Assembly: GCF_004799405.1 (NCBI RefSeq)
Contig: NZ_SSMW01000121.1
Coordinates: forward strand, 1-64,000
Length of the DNA stretch: 64,000 nucleotides
From: Bradyrhizobium sp.
GTDB lineage: Bacteria; Pseudomonadota; Alphaproteobacteria; Rhizobiales; Xanthobacteraceae
Reading direction: 5' to 3'
Part shown: in pieces, positions 1-8,257 of the stretch
Position numbering within the stretch: position 1 is the stretch's first letter
How the letters are laid out: each line of letters opens with the position of its first letter
Notes under the pieces: generated by a model
What the model was told of the DNA's origin: nothing
The model's input: only the letters and a program-made list of their open reading frames with translations
The model's database searches: none
Program-made: the position numbers and the translations under genes

Positions 1-2237
1 TCCGCCGCGATGTCCATGCGCTCCTTCAGGCGCGGAAAATATTCGAGGATCTGCGCCTCGCTCCAGACTGCGCCATTGCTGCCGTCAGTCTTGCGGGCGA
101 GACGGCCGAGCGCGAGGTTTTCCCGCACCGTCATGCCCGCGAACAGGCCGCGGCCTTGCGGCACGTAGCCTATGCCGAGGCGGGCGATATCCGGCGCCGG
201 CAATCCAGCGATATCGCTGCCTTCATATTCGATGGTGCCCGATGCCAGCGGCACCAGCCCTGCCAGCGTCTTCAACAGCGTGGATTTGCCGGCGCCGTTA
301 CGCCCCAACAAAGCGACGATCTCGCCCTCGTGCACGTCGAGCGTGGCGCCGTTGAGAATATGGCTCTTGCCGTAGAACGTATTGACGCCCGCAAAACGCA
401 GGACCTGCGGGGCGTTTTGGCGCGCCGCGTCGGAGCGGCTGTGCGCGATTTCAGGGATGCCTTTGCCGGTATAGATTTCCTGCACGCGCCGGTCGGCGCG
501 AACCGCACCGGGCCCGCCAGTCATCAGCACTTCGCCCTGGTTCATCACGGTGACTTGTTGCGAGAAGCCGAGCACGCGATCGATGTCGTGCTCGACGATC
601 AAGACCGGAATGTTGGCGGCGACGTTCCTGATCAGGTTCGAGACGCGCTCGCGTTCGGCGGCGGCAAGACCGGCCAGCGGCTCGTCGAGCAGCAGCACCT
701 GCGGTTTGGAGCCTAGCGCAATACCCAGGTCCACCAGCCGCTGGCCGCCATAGGACAGTTCACTGCCTTCGATTTCTTCGATTCCTTCGAGGCCGAGGAA
801 TTTTATCAGCTCGGCGGTTTCAGCGTGGATTTCGCCGTAGCTGTCGATATCGCGCCAGATGTTGAAACGCATAGCGCTTTGCGCCTGCAGCGACAGCCGC
901 AAGTTTTCATAGATCGAAAGACCACGGAACAGGTTGGTGATCTGGAACGAACGCGCGACGCCGTGGTGGCAAATGAGATGCGAGGGCACGCCTTGAATCT
1001 CGCGGCCGTTGAGGCGAATGATTCCGCCATCGGGGGCGAATAGTCCCGAAACCAGGTTGAACAACGTGGTCTTGCCGGCGCCGTTAGGGCCGATCAAGGC
1101 GTGGATCTCGCCGGCGCCGATCTGGAGACTGGCGTTGGCGACGGCACGGATGCCGCCGAAATTCTTGGAGATGCCCTGGACCTCCAGCACCGTTCCCCGG
1201 ATGCTCTCGGGCATCAAAAAGCCGGGCAGTGGCAGGCCTTCGTAGATCCTGCGTTTGCTCATGGCCGCCGATTCCTCCGGCGCCGGCCGCCAGCGCCGGA
1301 TCAGCACCCTCCAGATGCCCACCAGTCCATCCGGCGAATACATCACGAAGGCAACGAAGATCAGTCCGAACCAGAGCAGCCAGTTCGGCGTCCAGATCGA
1401 AAACAGTTCGCGGAACAGGATGAAGAACAGCGAACCCAGCGCCGGTCCCAATATGCTGCGCATGCCGCCGATCACGACCATCGCCAGCATCTCGCCGGAA
1501 AAAGGCACCGAAACCGCTTCGGCCGAAACCAGGTAGGTCTGGAACGCGAGCAGTGCGCCGGCGAGTCCCGTCACCACCGCCGAGATCACGAAAACCCCAA
1601 GCTTGTAGCGTTCGACCGGATAGCCCTGAAACGTGGCGCGCAGCTGGTTCTCGCGAATCGCCACCAGCACGTGGCCGAACGGGGAGCGCACCAGCCGAAG
1701 CAGCGCGTAGAGAACGCCCAACCCGATCAGCGCGACGACGATGTAATAGGCGAGCGCGTCGTCCAGGCTGAAGGTTCCGATGCTGCCGCGTTTCAGGCCG
1801 GGCAGGCCGTCTTCGCCGCCGGTCACTTCGCTCCAGCGAAACGCGACGGTGTAGGTAAGCGCGGCCAGCGCCAGCGTCAGCAGCGAGAAGTAGACGCCGC
1901 GGCGGCGCAGGATGACGATACCCGCGGCCGCGGACAGCACGGCGACCAGCAGCATGGACAACAGCAGCGGCAACCATATTTCGCCGCCGAACCAGTGCAG
2001 CTGGATCAACCCCGCGGCGTAGGCGCCGATGCCGAACCAGGCGCCGTGGCCGAACGACACCAATCCGGTGTAGCCGACGCAAAGGTTGAGGCCCATGGTC
2101 GCAATCGCCAGCGTCACCACCACGGTTCCGGTGTTCAAGGAGAGGCCGAGCATCCGCAAGGCGAACGGCAGCGCGACCAGCGCGAGGCTCGCGATCAGCA
2201 ACGGCCGATATTTCCGGATCGGCGAGGCGGGTTTCAT
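1..2237 (-). CDS. Fused LivM-LivG-LivF branched-chain amino acid type ABC transporter (3' end outside window)
   Basis: One uninterrupted frame runs from ATG 2237 to the left edge, about 745 residues. Residues 1-325 are a LivM-type permease with many membrane segments. The in-frame Met at 1262 opens a LivG-type ATPase (Walker A GPNGAGKTT, signature LSYGGQR, Walker B LLLDEPLAG) reaching about residue 590. After a linker of some 20 residues a LivF-type ATPase begins (Walker A GRNGAGKST); its signature and Walker B lie beyond the window. I read the frame codon by codon across both junctions and found no stop. LivM-LivG fusions are known in Bradyrhizobium relatives; the triple fusion puts one permease and both ATPases on one chain. 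ATG overlaps the livH stop by 4 bases (ATGA). It should import an amino acid or aromatic/organic acid together with LivH and the binding protein upstream. Confidence 0.88.
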   Translation of the reverse strand, partial: MKPASPIRKYRPLLIASLALVALPFALRMLGLSLNTGTVVVTLAIATMGLNLCVGYTGLVSFGHGAWFGIGAYAAGLIQLHWFGGEIWLPLLLSMLLVAVLSAAAGIVILRRRGVYFSLLTLALAALTYTVAFRWSEVTGGEDGLPGLKRGSIGTFSLDDALAYYIVVALIGLGVLYALLRLVRSPFGHVLVAIRENQLRATFQGYPVERYKLGVFVISAVVTGLAGALLAFQTYLVSAEAVSVPFSGEMLAMVVIGGMRSILGPALGSLFFILFRELFSIWTPNWLLWFGLIFVAFVMYSPDGLVGIWRVLIRRWRPAPEESAAMSKRRIYEGLPLPGFLMPESIRGTVLEVQGISKNFGGIRAVANASLQIGAGEIHALIGPNGAGKTTLFNLVSGLFAPDGGIIRLNGREIQGVPSHLICHHGVARSFQITNLFRGLSIYENLRLSLQAQSAMRFNIWRDIDSYGEIHAETAELIKFLGLEGIEEIEGSELSYGGQRLVDLGIALGSKPQVLLLDEPLAGLAAAERERVSNLIRNVAANIPVLIVEHDIDRVLGFSQQVTVMNQGEVLMTGGPGAVRADRRVQEIYTGKGIPEIAHSRSDAARQNAPQVLRFAGVNTFYGKSHILNGATLDVHEGEIVALLGRNGAGKSTLLKTLAGLVPLASGTIEYEGSDIAGLPAPDIARLGIGYVPQGRGLFAGMTVRENLALGRLARKTDGSNGAVWSEAQILEYFPRLKERMDIAA

Positions 2238-3109
2238 TCGAATTTCTCGATCCGCTCGCCAAGCAGCCCGCGCGGCCGCACCAGCAGCACCACAAACATC
2301 AGCACATAGACCGATGCTTCGCCCGCGGCGGGGACAAAATGAATGGTGATACCGCGGACCACGCCGACCAGAAGGGCCGCGATCACCACGCCCCAGAAAC
2401 TCCCCAGGCCCCCGATCACCACCACGACAAAGGCGACCGTGATGATCTCGGATCCCATCGCCGGATGCACGATCGTGATCGGTGCAAAGAAGGCGCCGCC
2501 CATTGCGGCCATGCCGACGCCGAGCATGACGATCGCGGTCATGTAGGGCTGCAGCCGGATGCCGAGGGCTGCGACCATGTCCGGCCGCTGGATGCCGGCG
2601 CGCACCACGCGGCCGAACGAGGTCTTGTGCAGCAATAGCCAGACCCCGAGCAGTACGGCTGCGACCACCGCCAGCAGCATCACACGGTAACGCGAAAACA
2701 GAAACTCGCCGACGATGACGGAGCCGCGGAACGCCGGCGGGATCGAGGCCGGCAACGGGGACGCGCCCCAGATGATGCGGATCGCCTGCTCGGCGACCAT
2801 CGCAAGCCCGAAGGTCACGAGCAGGCTCAGGATCGGGTCGGCGCTGTAGAACCGGCGCAGAATGTAGCGCTCGAACAGGATGCCGAGCATGGCAACCGCG
2901 ATCGGTGAAACCACGACGGCCGCGCCGAAGCCGAGATATCTGGTGATTTCGAGGGAAAGATAAGCACCCAGCGCATAAAACGCGCCATGCGCCAGGTTGA
3001 CCACGCCGCCGACGCTGAAGATCAGCGACAGGCCGAGCGAGATCAGCAAATAATAGCCTCCGAGCACGAGGCCATTCACCACCTGTTCCAGCAAGAACCC
3101 GAACTGCAT
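2234..3109 (-). CDS. LivH-type ABC transporter permease
   Basis: A 291-residue integral membrane protein of the branched-chain amino acid permease family (LivH). The N-terminus has the typical pattern of LivH, with GLSLIFSVGGVVNLAHGAFY at about residues 25-44, followed by several hydrophobic segments and the conserved GGLGSFWG loop near residue 235. It would pair with the LivM half of the fusion downstream to form the membrane channel. The gene lies between the binding protein (103 bases upstream) and the fused LivMGF gene (4-base overlap), so the three are one operon. The substrate cannot be told from the sequence; Liv systems in this group often carry aromatic or dicarboxylic acids. Confidence 0.92.
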   Translation of the reverse strand: MQFGFLLEQVVNGLVLGGYYLLISLGLSLIFSVGGVVNLAHGAFYALGAYLSLEITRYLGFGAAVVVSPIAVAMLGILFERYILRRFYSADPILSLLVTFGLAMVAEQAIRIIWGASPLPASIPPAFRGSVIVGEFLFSRYRVMLLAVVAAVLLGVWLLLHKTSFGRVVRAGIQRPDMVAALGIRLQPYMTAIVMLGVGMAAMGGAFFAPITIVHPAMGSEIITVAFVVVVIGGLGSFWGVVIAALLVGVVRGITIHFVPAAGEASVYVLMFVVLLVRPRGLLGERIEKFE

Positions 3110-3212
3110 TCTCGCTCCAGGAAGACCTTGATATCAGCCGTGCCGCAATGCCGCGTCATGCGCGCTCACTCGGCGCGCCCACGACAGGTGCAACCGGGTG
3201 ACCGACGCGCGG

Positions 3213-4451
3213 TTACAGCGAGCAGGGGTTCTGTTCTTTCGTCGGATTGAGAACTTCCATCGGCTCGTCCGTCCCGGGCACGGCAGCGCCCAGCGCGATG
3301 AGATCCCATTTATCCTTGGCGTGGCCCTTTGGTTTCGGCGAGAACGTATAGGCTTCCTGGATCAGCTGGTGATCCCACGACCGGAAATAGGCCTTGCGCG
3401 CCTTGAGAATGTCGAACTGGGTTTCCTTTTCGAAATAGGCGATCAGCGGGTCGGTGTCGGTCGATTTGGTCTCGTTCATGGCCTGCGCGATGATCTTGAA
3501 CGCGATGTATTCTATCCAGGCATGATTCTCCGGCGGCTTGCCGTACTTCTTGGTGAAGTTGGCAACAAAGGTCTGGGAGGCCGGCACCTCCAGCGTGTGA
3601 TACCAGACCGTCGGCCAGATTCCGGCGAGGTTGCCTTCACCGGCCGCCCAGGCGTCTGCGGTGTTGAGATTGAAGCCGACGATCGGATAGGGCAGATCGA
3701 ATTCGGCATATTGCTTGATCAGGGTCGTCACCTGATTGCCGGCCAGGTTTGAACAGACCACATCGGGTTTGGCCTGACGGATCTTGAGCAGATAGGGGCT
3801 GAAGTCGGTGACGTCGGTGGCGATCAATTCGTCGCCGATCAGATTGCCTTGATTGGCCGCCAGGAAACGCTTGGCTGCGGCCAACAGATCATGGCCGAAA
3901 ATATAGTCGGCGGTCAGTCCGAAGAACTTCTTGTCCTTCACCATGTTGTCGCGCAGCAGCGCCTTGCCGACGGTATTCACCATCACCGTGTTCGGGATAT
4001 CGGTGTGGAAGGTATATCGGTTGCAGTTCTTGCCGCGCAGCGCGTCGGAGCGCGCGCCGGTCTGGATGAACAGCCGCTTGTTGCGGGTGGCCACCTGCAT
4101 GATGGTCAGCGCCGAGGCCGAATTGGCCTCGCCCATCAGCACCAGCGCGCCGTCCTGCTCGAGCATGCGCTGAGACTTGGTCGCGGCGGTGGCGGGATTG
4201 ACCGAATCTTCCGACATCACCTCCAATTGGCGCCCCATGATGCCGCCAGCCGCGTTGATTTCTTCCTCGGCCATTCGCATGCCGAGCTGAGCATAGGCAC
4301 CGAGCGCACCGAGAAAACCGGTCAGCGGCGTCAGATGGCCGATCTTGATTTTGTCGGTCTGACCGCTGACGATGGATGGAAATCCAAGCGCGGCAGCGCC
4401 GGCAAAGGCGGCGCTTCCTTTCAACAGGGTTCTTCGGCTGTAGCGGGTCAT
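3213..4451 (-). CDS. Periplasmic substrate-binding protein of the Liv ABC transporter (LivJ/K type)
   Basis: A 412-residue type I periplasmic binding protein. The N-terminus carries a twin-arginine signal (SRRTLLKG at residues 5-12, then a short hydrophobic stretch ending near VSGQT), so it is probably exported folded by Tat. The mature start, KIKIGHLTPLTG, followed by AEEEINAAGGI, is characteristic of Leu/Ile/Val-type binding proteins (peripla_BP_6). It is the first gene of the transporter operon and sits just downstream of the iclR-type regulator on the same strand. The ligand is unknown. The divergent catabolic operon (ThDP enzyme, flavoprotein, amidohydrolase) suggests a carboxylic or N-acylated compound, which is inference. 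Confidence 0.92.
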   Translation of the reverse strand: MTRYSRRTLLKGSAAFAGAAALGFPSIVSGQTDKIKIGHLTPLTGFLGALGAYAQLGMRMAEEEINAAGGIMGRQLEVMSEDSVNPATAATKSQRMLEQDGALVLMGEANSASALTIMQVATRNKRLFIQTGARSDALRGKNCNRYTFHTDIPNTVMVNTVGKALLRDNMVKDKKFFGLTADYIFGHDLLAAAKRFLAANQGNLIGDELIATDVTDFSPYLLKIRQAKPDVVCSNLAGNQVTTLIKQYAEFDLPYPIVGFNLNTADAWAAGEGNLAGIWPTVWYHTLEVPASQTFVANFTKKYGKPPENHAWIEYIAFKIIAQAMNETKSTDTDPLIAYFEKETQFDILKARKAYFRSWDHQLIQEAYTFSPKPKGHAKDKWDLIALGAAVPGTDEPMEVLNPTKEQNPCSL

Positions 4452-4600
4452 CGTTGGTCTCCTCCAATGGGCGCGGTCACCGATGTCCCCCCTTCAATTC
4501 CGGCGTATGCGAGAATGTGAGAGACGTTTCTTTATTATCGAATGATATTTCCGGAGGCGGCGGCTGCTGTCAACGCCAAATACGGCGCCCGGCTTCTTCC

Positions 4601-5494
4601 TTAGGATGATTTAGCGACGCTTTTGGCGCCGAACTCGGCGGACAGACGGTTGGCCGCAGCCCGCACCGTCCGGGCGTGGCTTTGCAGCGCTTGGTTGGTC
4701 ATGCGCCAGATCGGGCCGGAAATGCCGAGCGCGCCGATCACCTGCCCGGTAAAATCCATCACCGGTACCGCGATACAACGCACTTCCGGATTGAATTCGC
4801 CGTCGTCAAAGGCAATGCCGGTGCGCTTGATCTCGGCAATTTCGCGCAGCAGCACTGGAATATCCGTGATCGATTTGCCGGTCGACGGTTTCATGTCGAC
4901 GCGTTCGAGGAAGCGCTTGAGCTGATCGGGACGAAGCGAGGCCAGGATGATCTTGCCGAGCGCGGTGCAATGCGCCGGCCGCACCACGCCGACGCGGTCG
5001 GTCAGTTGAAAGGCGCCGGGGCCGCTGGTGCGCGCGATCACAACGACCGTGTCGCCCATCCGTACCGCAAAATGACCGCTTTCAGCGGTTTCCCGCGACA
5101 GGTCTTCGAGCACGGGTGTCGCGACATTCACCATCTCGATTTCGTCGAGGGCGCTGGCAGCCAGCGCAAACAACGGCCGGCCGACGCGATAGCGCTTGGA
5201 ATCCTTTTCCTGGCGCAGATAGCCCAGCGACACCATGGTCTTGGCAAGATGGAATGTGGTCGAGTTGTGCAGCCCGACCAGCTTGCTCAGTTCCGCCAGA
5301 CCGATACCTTCGCGATGTCGCGCGACTTCCTCGAGGATCGCAAAAGCCCGGCCGAGCGACTGGACGCCGACCCGCTGCCGGTCATCGGCATCGTCGTCGA
5401 TATCGCCCCGCGGTGGCAGCACCAGCTTGGCGATGGCAGCCTTGCGCAGGCCGGCCGGCTTCTCACTGGTCTTTGCCTTGGTACGCGCTCTCAC
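4601..5494 (-). CDS. IclR family transcriptional regulator
   Basis: A 297-residue IclR-type repressor/activator. After a basic, low-complexity leader of about 40 residues comes the winged helix (about 43-105, with VQSLGRAFAILEEVA and LHNSTTFHLAKTMVSLGYL), then the effector-binding domain (about 120-285, with the family-typical AHCTALGKIILA and the DFTGQVIGALGISGP stretch near the end). It is divergent from the ThDP-enzyme operon and upstream of the Liv transporter genes on its own strand. It therefore probably controls both in response to the imported substrate or a degradation product. The 193-base gap to the divergent operon is the expected operator region. Confidence 0.93.
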   Translation of the reverse strand: MRARTKAKTSEKPAGLRKAAIAKLVLPPRGDIDDDADDRQRVGVQSLGRAFAILEEVARHREGIGLAELSKLVGLHNSTTFHLAKTMVSLGYLRQEKDSKRYRVGRPLFALAASALDEIEMVNVATPVLEDLSRETAESGHFAVRMGDTVVVIARTSGPGAFQLTDRVGVVRPAHCTALGKIILASLRPDQLKRFLERVDMKPSTGKSITDIPVLLREIAEIKRTGIAFDDGEFNPEVRCIAVPVMDFTGQVIGALGISGPIWRMTNQALQSHARTVRAAANRLSAEFGAKSVAKSS

Positions 5495-5559
5495 CGGATC
5501 GGGTCTCCACAGGGATGGTGCCGGACACCATGATCACGGCGCCGGCCGCGGGTTTCGAT

Positions 5560-5604
5560 CATACCACAATATCAATTGACGTACAGTATTATGAGAAATA
5601 GGGT
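5560..5604. promoter_or_regulatory. Candidate operator/promoter region between iclR-type gene and ThDP operon
   Basis: This AT-richer stretch in the 193-base divergent gap holds an 8-base palindrome TCAATTGA (5572-5579) that overlaps a TTGACG hexamer (5576-5581), a possible -35 for the rightward operon. The outer TCATA (5560-5564) and TATGA (5590-5594) form an inverted pair around it. A convincing -10 is not visible. It is the most likely place for IclR binding, but this is inferred from position and symmetry only. Confidence 0.35.
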
Positions 5605-5687
5605 TTCGTGCGCTGAACAGCGACGTGGACGGCGAGGCGTTTCAGGCTGCCTTTTCCGAAACACCGAGCAACCGGGAGAGTCGTCCG

Positions 5688-7490
5688 ATGCCGCCGCGCA
5701 ATGCGTTGAATGGTGCCCAGGTCATCGTCGACTATCTGATCCAGGAAAAAGTGCCGCAGGTGTTCGGCCTTTGTGGTCACGGCAATATCCAGTTCATCGA
5801 CGCGCTCTACGAACGATCGGACGAACTCAAGACCATCTCGGTGCATCACGAGAGCGTCGCCGGCTTCATGGCGGATGTTTATTACCGGGTCTCGGGGCGG
5901 CCGACCGCCACCTTCACGTCGTGCGGGCCGGGTTCGGCGAACCTGCCGATCTCGCTCGGCAATGCGTTTCTCGACTCGGTACCGTTTCTGGCGGTGACCG
6001 GCAATGTGCCGACCAGCCAGTTCAACCGCGGTGCGTTCCAGGAATTGTACCGGCACTATCAGGCCGACTTTCCCTCTACTGTGCGTTCCTACTGCAAGAA
6101 GGTGTTCCAGCCGACACGCGGCGAGATGGTGCCGCTCGCGGTCAGGCAGGCCTGGAAGACCATGACGACGGGACGTCCGGGCCCGGTCGTGCTCGATGTT
6201 CCCTTTGACGTGTTCCTGGAATCGGCCGCCGAGGAGGCGCCGAACGCGAAAGCGTGGAACGGCAATATCTCAAGCCGCTGCGGCGCCGATCCGGAAGGCG
6301 TCATCACGGCGGTCGATATGCTGCTCGGCGCCGAGCGGCCGGTCGTGATCGTCGGGCAAGGCGTGCGGTATGGCGGCGCGGCGGAAGAATTGCGCAAGCT
6401 GGCGGAGCGGTTGCAGATTCCGGTGGCGTCGTCCGCCAGCGGTCTTGGCGCGCTCGACTGCAACCATCCGCTGGCGCTCGGCCTCGTCGCGCGCGCCGGT
6501 CACTACCAGGCCAATCACGCCACGCGTCAGGCCGATGTGCTGCTGGCGATGGGCATGCGCTTTGACGATCGTACCTCGAGTTCGTGGATACCCGGCTATT
6601 CCTTCACCATTCCTCCGACGCGGCTCATCCATGTCGATATCGATCCGGAAGAAATCGGCCGCAATTATCCGGTCGCGCTCGGCCTGATGGCCGATGTACG
6701 CACCTTCCTGCGCCAGATTCACGCGGAGCTCGACCGTCGCCCGGATCTGACCAAGCGCGCCGATGCCCGCAAGAAATGGCTGGCGCAGATTGATAGCTAT
6801 CGCCAGGAATGGGACAAGTTCGTCGCGCCCGGCTTTTCCGACGATACCACGCCGATCAATCCGCAGCGCGCCGCGTTCGAGATCGACAAGGCGCTGCCTG
6901 AGAATGCGATCCTGGTCAGCGATATCGGCGTACATCACAACTGGCTATTGAGTTTCTGCAAACCGAAGCGGCCGGACTCGCTGATCGGCTCGATGGGCTT
7001 TGGCCCGATGGGTTTTGGCGTTGCCGGTGTGATGGGCGCAAAGTTCGCCGCACCAGACCGGCCCTGCATATCAGTATGCGGCGACGGCGCGTTCTTCATG
7101 CATGCCAACGTGCTGGGTACCGCGGTCGAATATAATCTTCCCGTAGTCTGGGTGGTCTGGAACAATTATGCCTATGCCTCGATCCGCGGCCTGCAGCGCG
7201 GCTATCTCGAGGGGCGCGAACTCGCCACCGACTTCCACCATCCTGTGACCGGTGAGCGCTACAACCCGGACTTCGCCGCGATGGCACGCTCCTGCGGCGT
7301 CGAGGGCGTGCGCGTCGATCGCGCCGGCGACCTCGGCGAGGCTATTCGCAAGGGTATCGCTGCCAACAAACCTTATCTGGTTGATGTCGATATCGCCGCC
7401 GATATCAATCCCATGGGCGCGGGGGTTTGGGAACTGCCGGGGCTCGGACGCAGCAAGCCAGGCATTGGCGTTAAATTCGAGCCGACCTGA
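5688..7490 (+). CDS. Thiamine diphosphate-dependent enzyme, acetolactate synthase-like
   Basis: A 600-residue ThDP enzyme with the three-domain layout of the acetolactate synthase/benzoylformate decarboxylase family. The activating glutamate is in HHES (Glu55), the central Rossmann-like domain spans about 200-340, and the ThDP/Mg motif runs from GDGAFF (about 465) to WNN about 28 residues later. ATG 5688 is preferred over an upstream in-frame start because GGGAGAG (5674-5680) precedes it at good spacing and homologues begin near NGAQVIVDYL. No small regulatory subunit gene is present, so anabolic acetolactate synthesis is unlikely. A 2-oxoacid decarboxylase or carboligase in the catabolic unit with the following SDR, flavoprotein, cupin and amidohydrolase is more plausible. 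The exact reaction is unknown. Confidence 0.88.
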   Translation: MPPRNALNGAQVIVDYLIQEKVPQVFGLCGHGNIQFIDALYERSDELKTISVHHESVAGFMADVYYRVSGRPTATFTSCGPGSANLPISLGNAFLDSVPFLAVTGNVPTSQFNRGAFQELYRHYQADFPSTVRSYCKKVFQPTRGEMVPLAVRQAWKTMTTGRPGPVVLDVPFDVFLESAAEEAPNAKAWNGNISSRCGADPEGVITAVDMLLGAERPVVIVGQGVRYGGAAEELRKLAERLQIPVASSASGLGALDCNHPLALGLVARAGHYQANHATRQADVLLAMGMRFDDRTSSSWIPGYSFTIPPTRLIHVDIDPEEIGRNYPVALGLMADVRTFLRQIHAELDRRPDLTKRADARKKWLAQIDSYRQEWDKFVAPGFSDDTTPINPQRAAFEIDKALPENAILVSDIGVHHNWLLSFCKPKRPDSLIGSMGFGPMGFGVAGVMGAKFAAPDRPCISVCGDGAFFMHANVLGTAVEYNLPVVWVVWNNYAYASIRGLQRGYLEGRELATDFHHPVTGERYNPDFAAMARSCGVEGVRVDRAGDLGEAIRKGIAANKPYLVDVDIAADINPMGAGVWELPGLGRSKPGIGVKFEPT

Positions 7491-7524
7491 GCTTGCTTTT
7501 GCAAAAGCCAAAAGGGGAAACGTC

Positions 7525-8229
7525 ATGATGCTCACAGGCAAGAAAGTCGTCGTCGTGGGGGGATCCTCGGGCATTGGTCTATCCACGGCCGAACTCGCCA
7601 AGGCTGAGGGTGCCGAGGTTGTCATTGCCTCGCGAAATGCCGATCGCCTGAACGCGGCCGCGGCCAAGCTCGGCGTCACGGCGATCCCGGCCGACGTCAC
7701 CAGCGATGAAAGCGTCGCCGGCTTGTTTCGGACCTGCGGTCCGGTTGACCATGTCGTGGTCACCGCCGCGCAACTCAAGACCGGCCCGTTCAAGACCGTT
7801 GCGATGGAAGACGTGCGCGGTACCCTGGAAGGCAAGCTCTGGGGCGCCTGGCGTGTCGCCCGATCAGCGGACATCCGCCCCGGCGGATCACTGACGCTGG
7901 TGTCCGGCTATCTGAGTATTCGGCCGCGACCTAATTCCGCGATTATCGCAGTCGCCAACGGCGCGCTGGAGTCGCTAACGCGGGCGCTTGCGCTCGAACT
8001 GGCGCCGGTGCGCGTCAACTGCGTCTCGCCAGGGATTATCGACACGCCGATTCGCGCCGCTATGCCGGAGGCCGCGCGGCTGGACATGTTGGCCAAGACG
8101 GCGGCAAGCCTGCCGGTTGGCCGCGTTGGCGAGGGAGAAGATATCGCTCGCCAGATCTTCGCCTTTATGACCATTGGTTTTGCGACCGGGTCCATCGTCT
8201 ACCTCGATGGCGGCGGCCTGGTAACCTGA
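7525..8229 (+). CDS. SDR-fold protein lacking the catalytic Tyr/Lys pair
   Basis: A 234-residue short-chain dehydrogenase/reductase. ATG 7525 follows AAAGGGGA and lies 34 bases after the ThDP gene; the longer upstream frame overlaps that gene and is rejected. The NAD(P) motif GGSSGIG (12-18) and the C-terminal VNCVSPGIIDTPI and GSIVYLDGGG are present. The catalytic serine has a candidate in LVSG (Ser127), but the YxxxK motif is missing: the helix reads IAVANGALESL, placing Ile141 and Asn145 where Tyr and Lys are expected. The rest of that helix is well conserved, so this is not a sequencing slip. The protein may bind a cofactor or partner without classical SDR chemistry. Some SDR subgroups share this loss, as far as I recall. 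Confidence 0.85.
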   Translation: MMLTGKKVVVVGGSSGIGLSTAELAKAEGAEVVIASRNADRLNAAAAKLGVTAIPADVTSDESVAGLFRTCGPVDHVVVTAAQLKTGPFKTVAMEDVRGTLEGKLWGAWRVARSADIRPGGSLTLVSGYLSIRPRPNSAIIAVANGALESLTRALALELAPVRVNCVSPGIIDTPIRAAMPEAARLDMLAKTAASLPVGRVGEGEDIARQIFAFMTIGFATGSIVYLDGGGLVT

Positions 8230-8257
8230 CCTTGAGGTCTGAGCCGTGATTCCCTGA

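Noticed and set aside
1084..2309. Two frames of about 400 codons, one on each strand
   Set aside because: Both overlap the LivM part of the fusion in other frames and lack any family motif.
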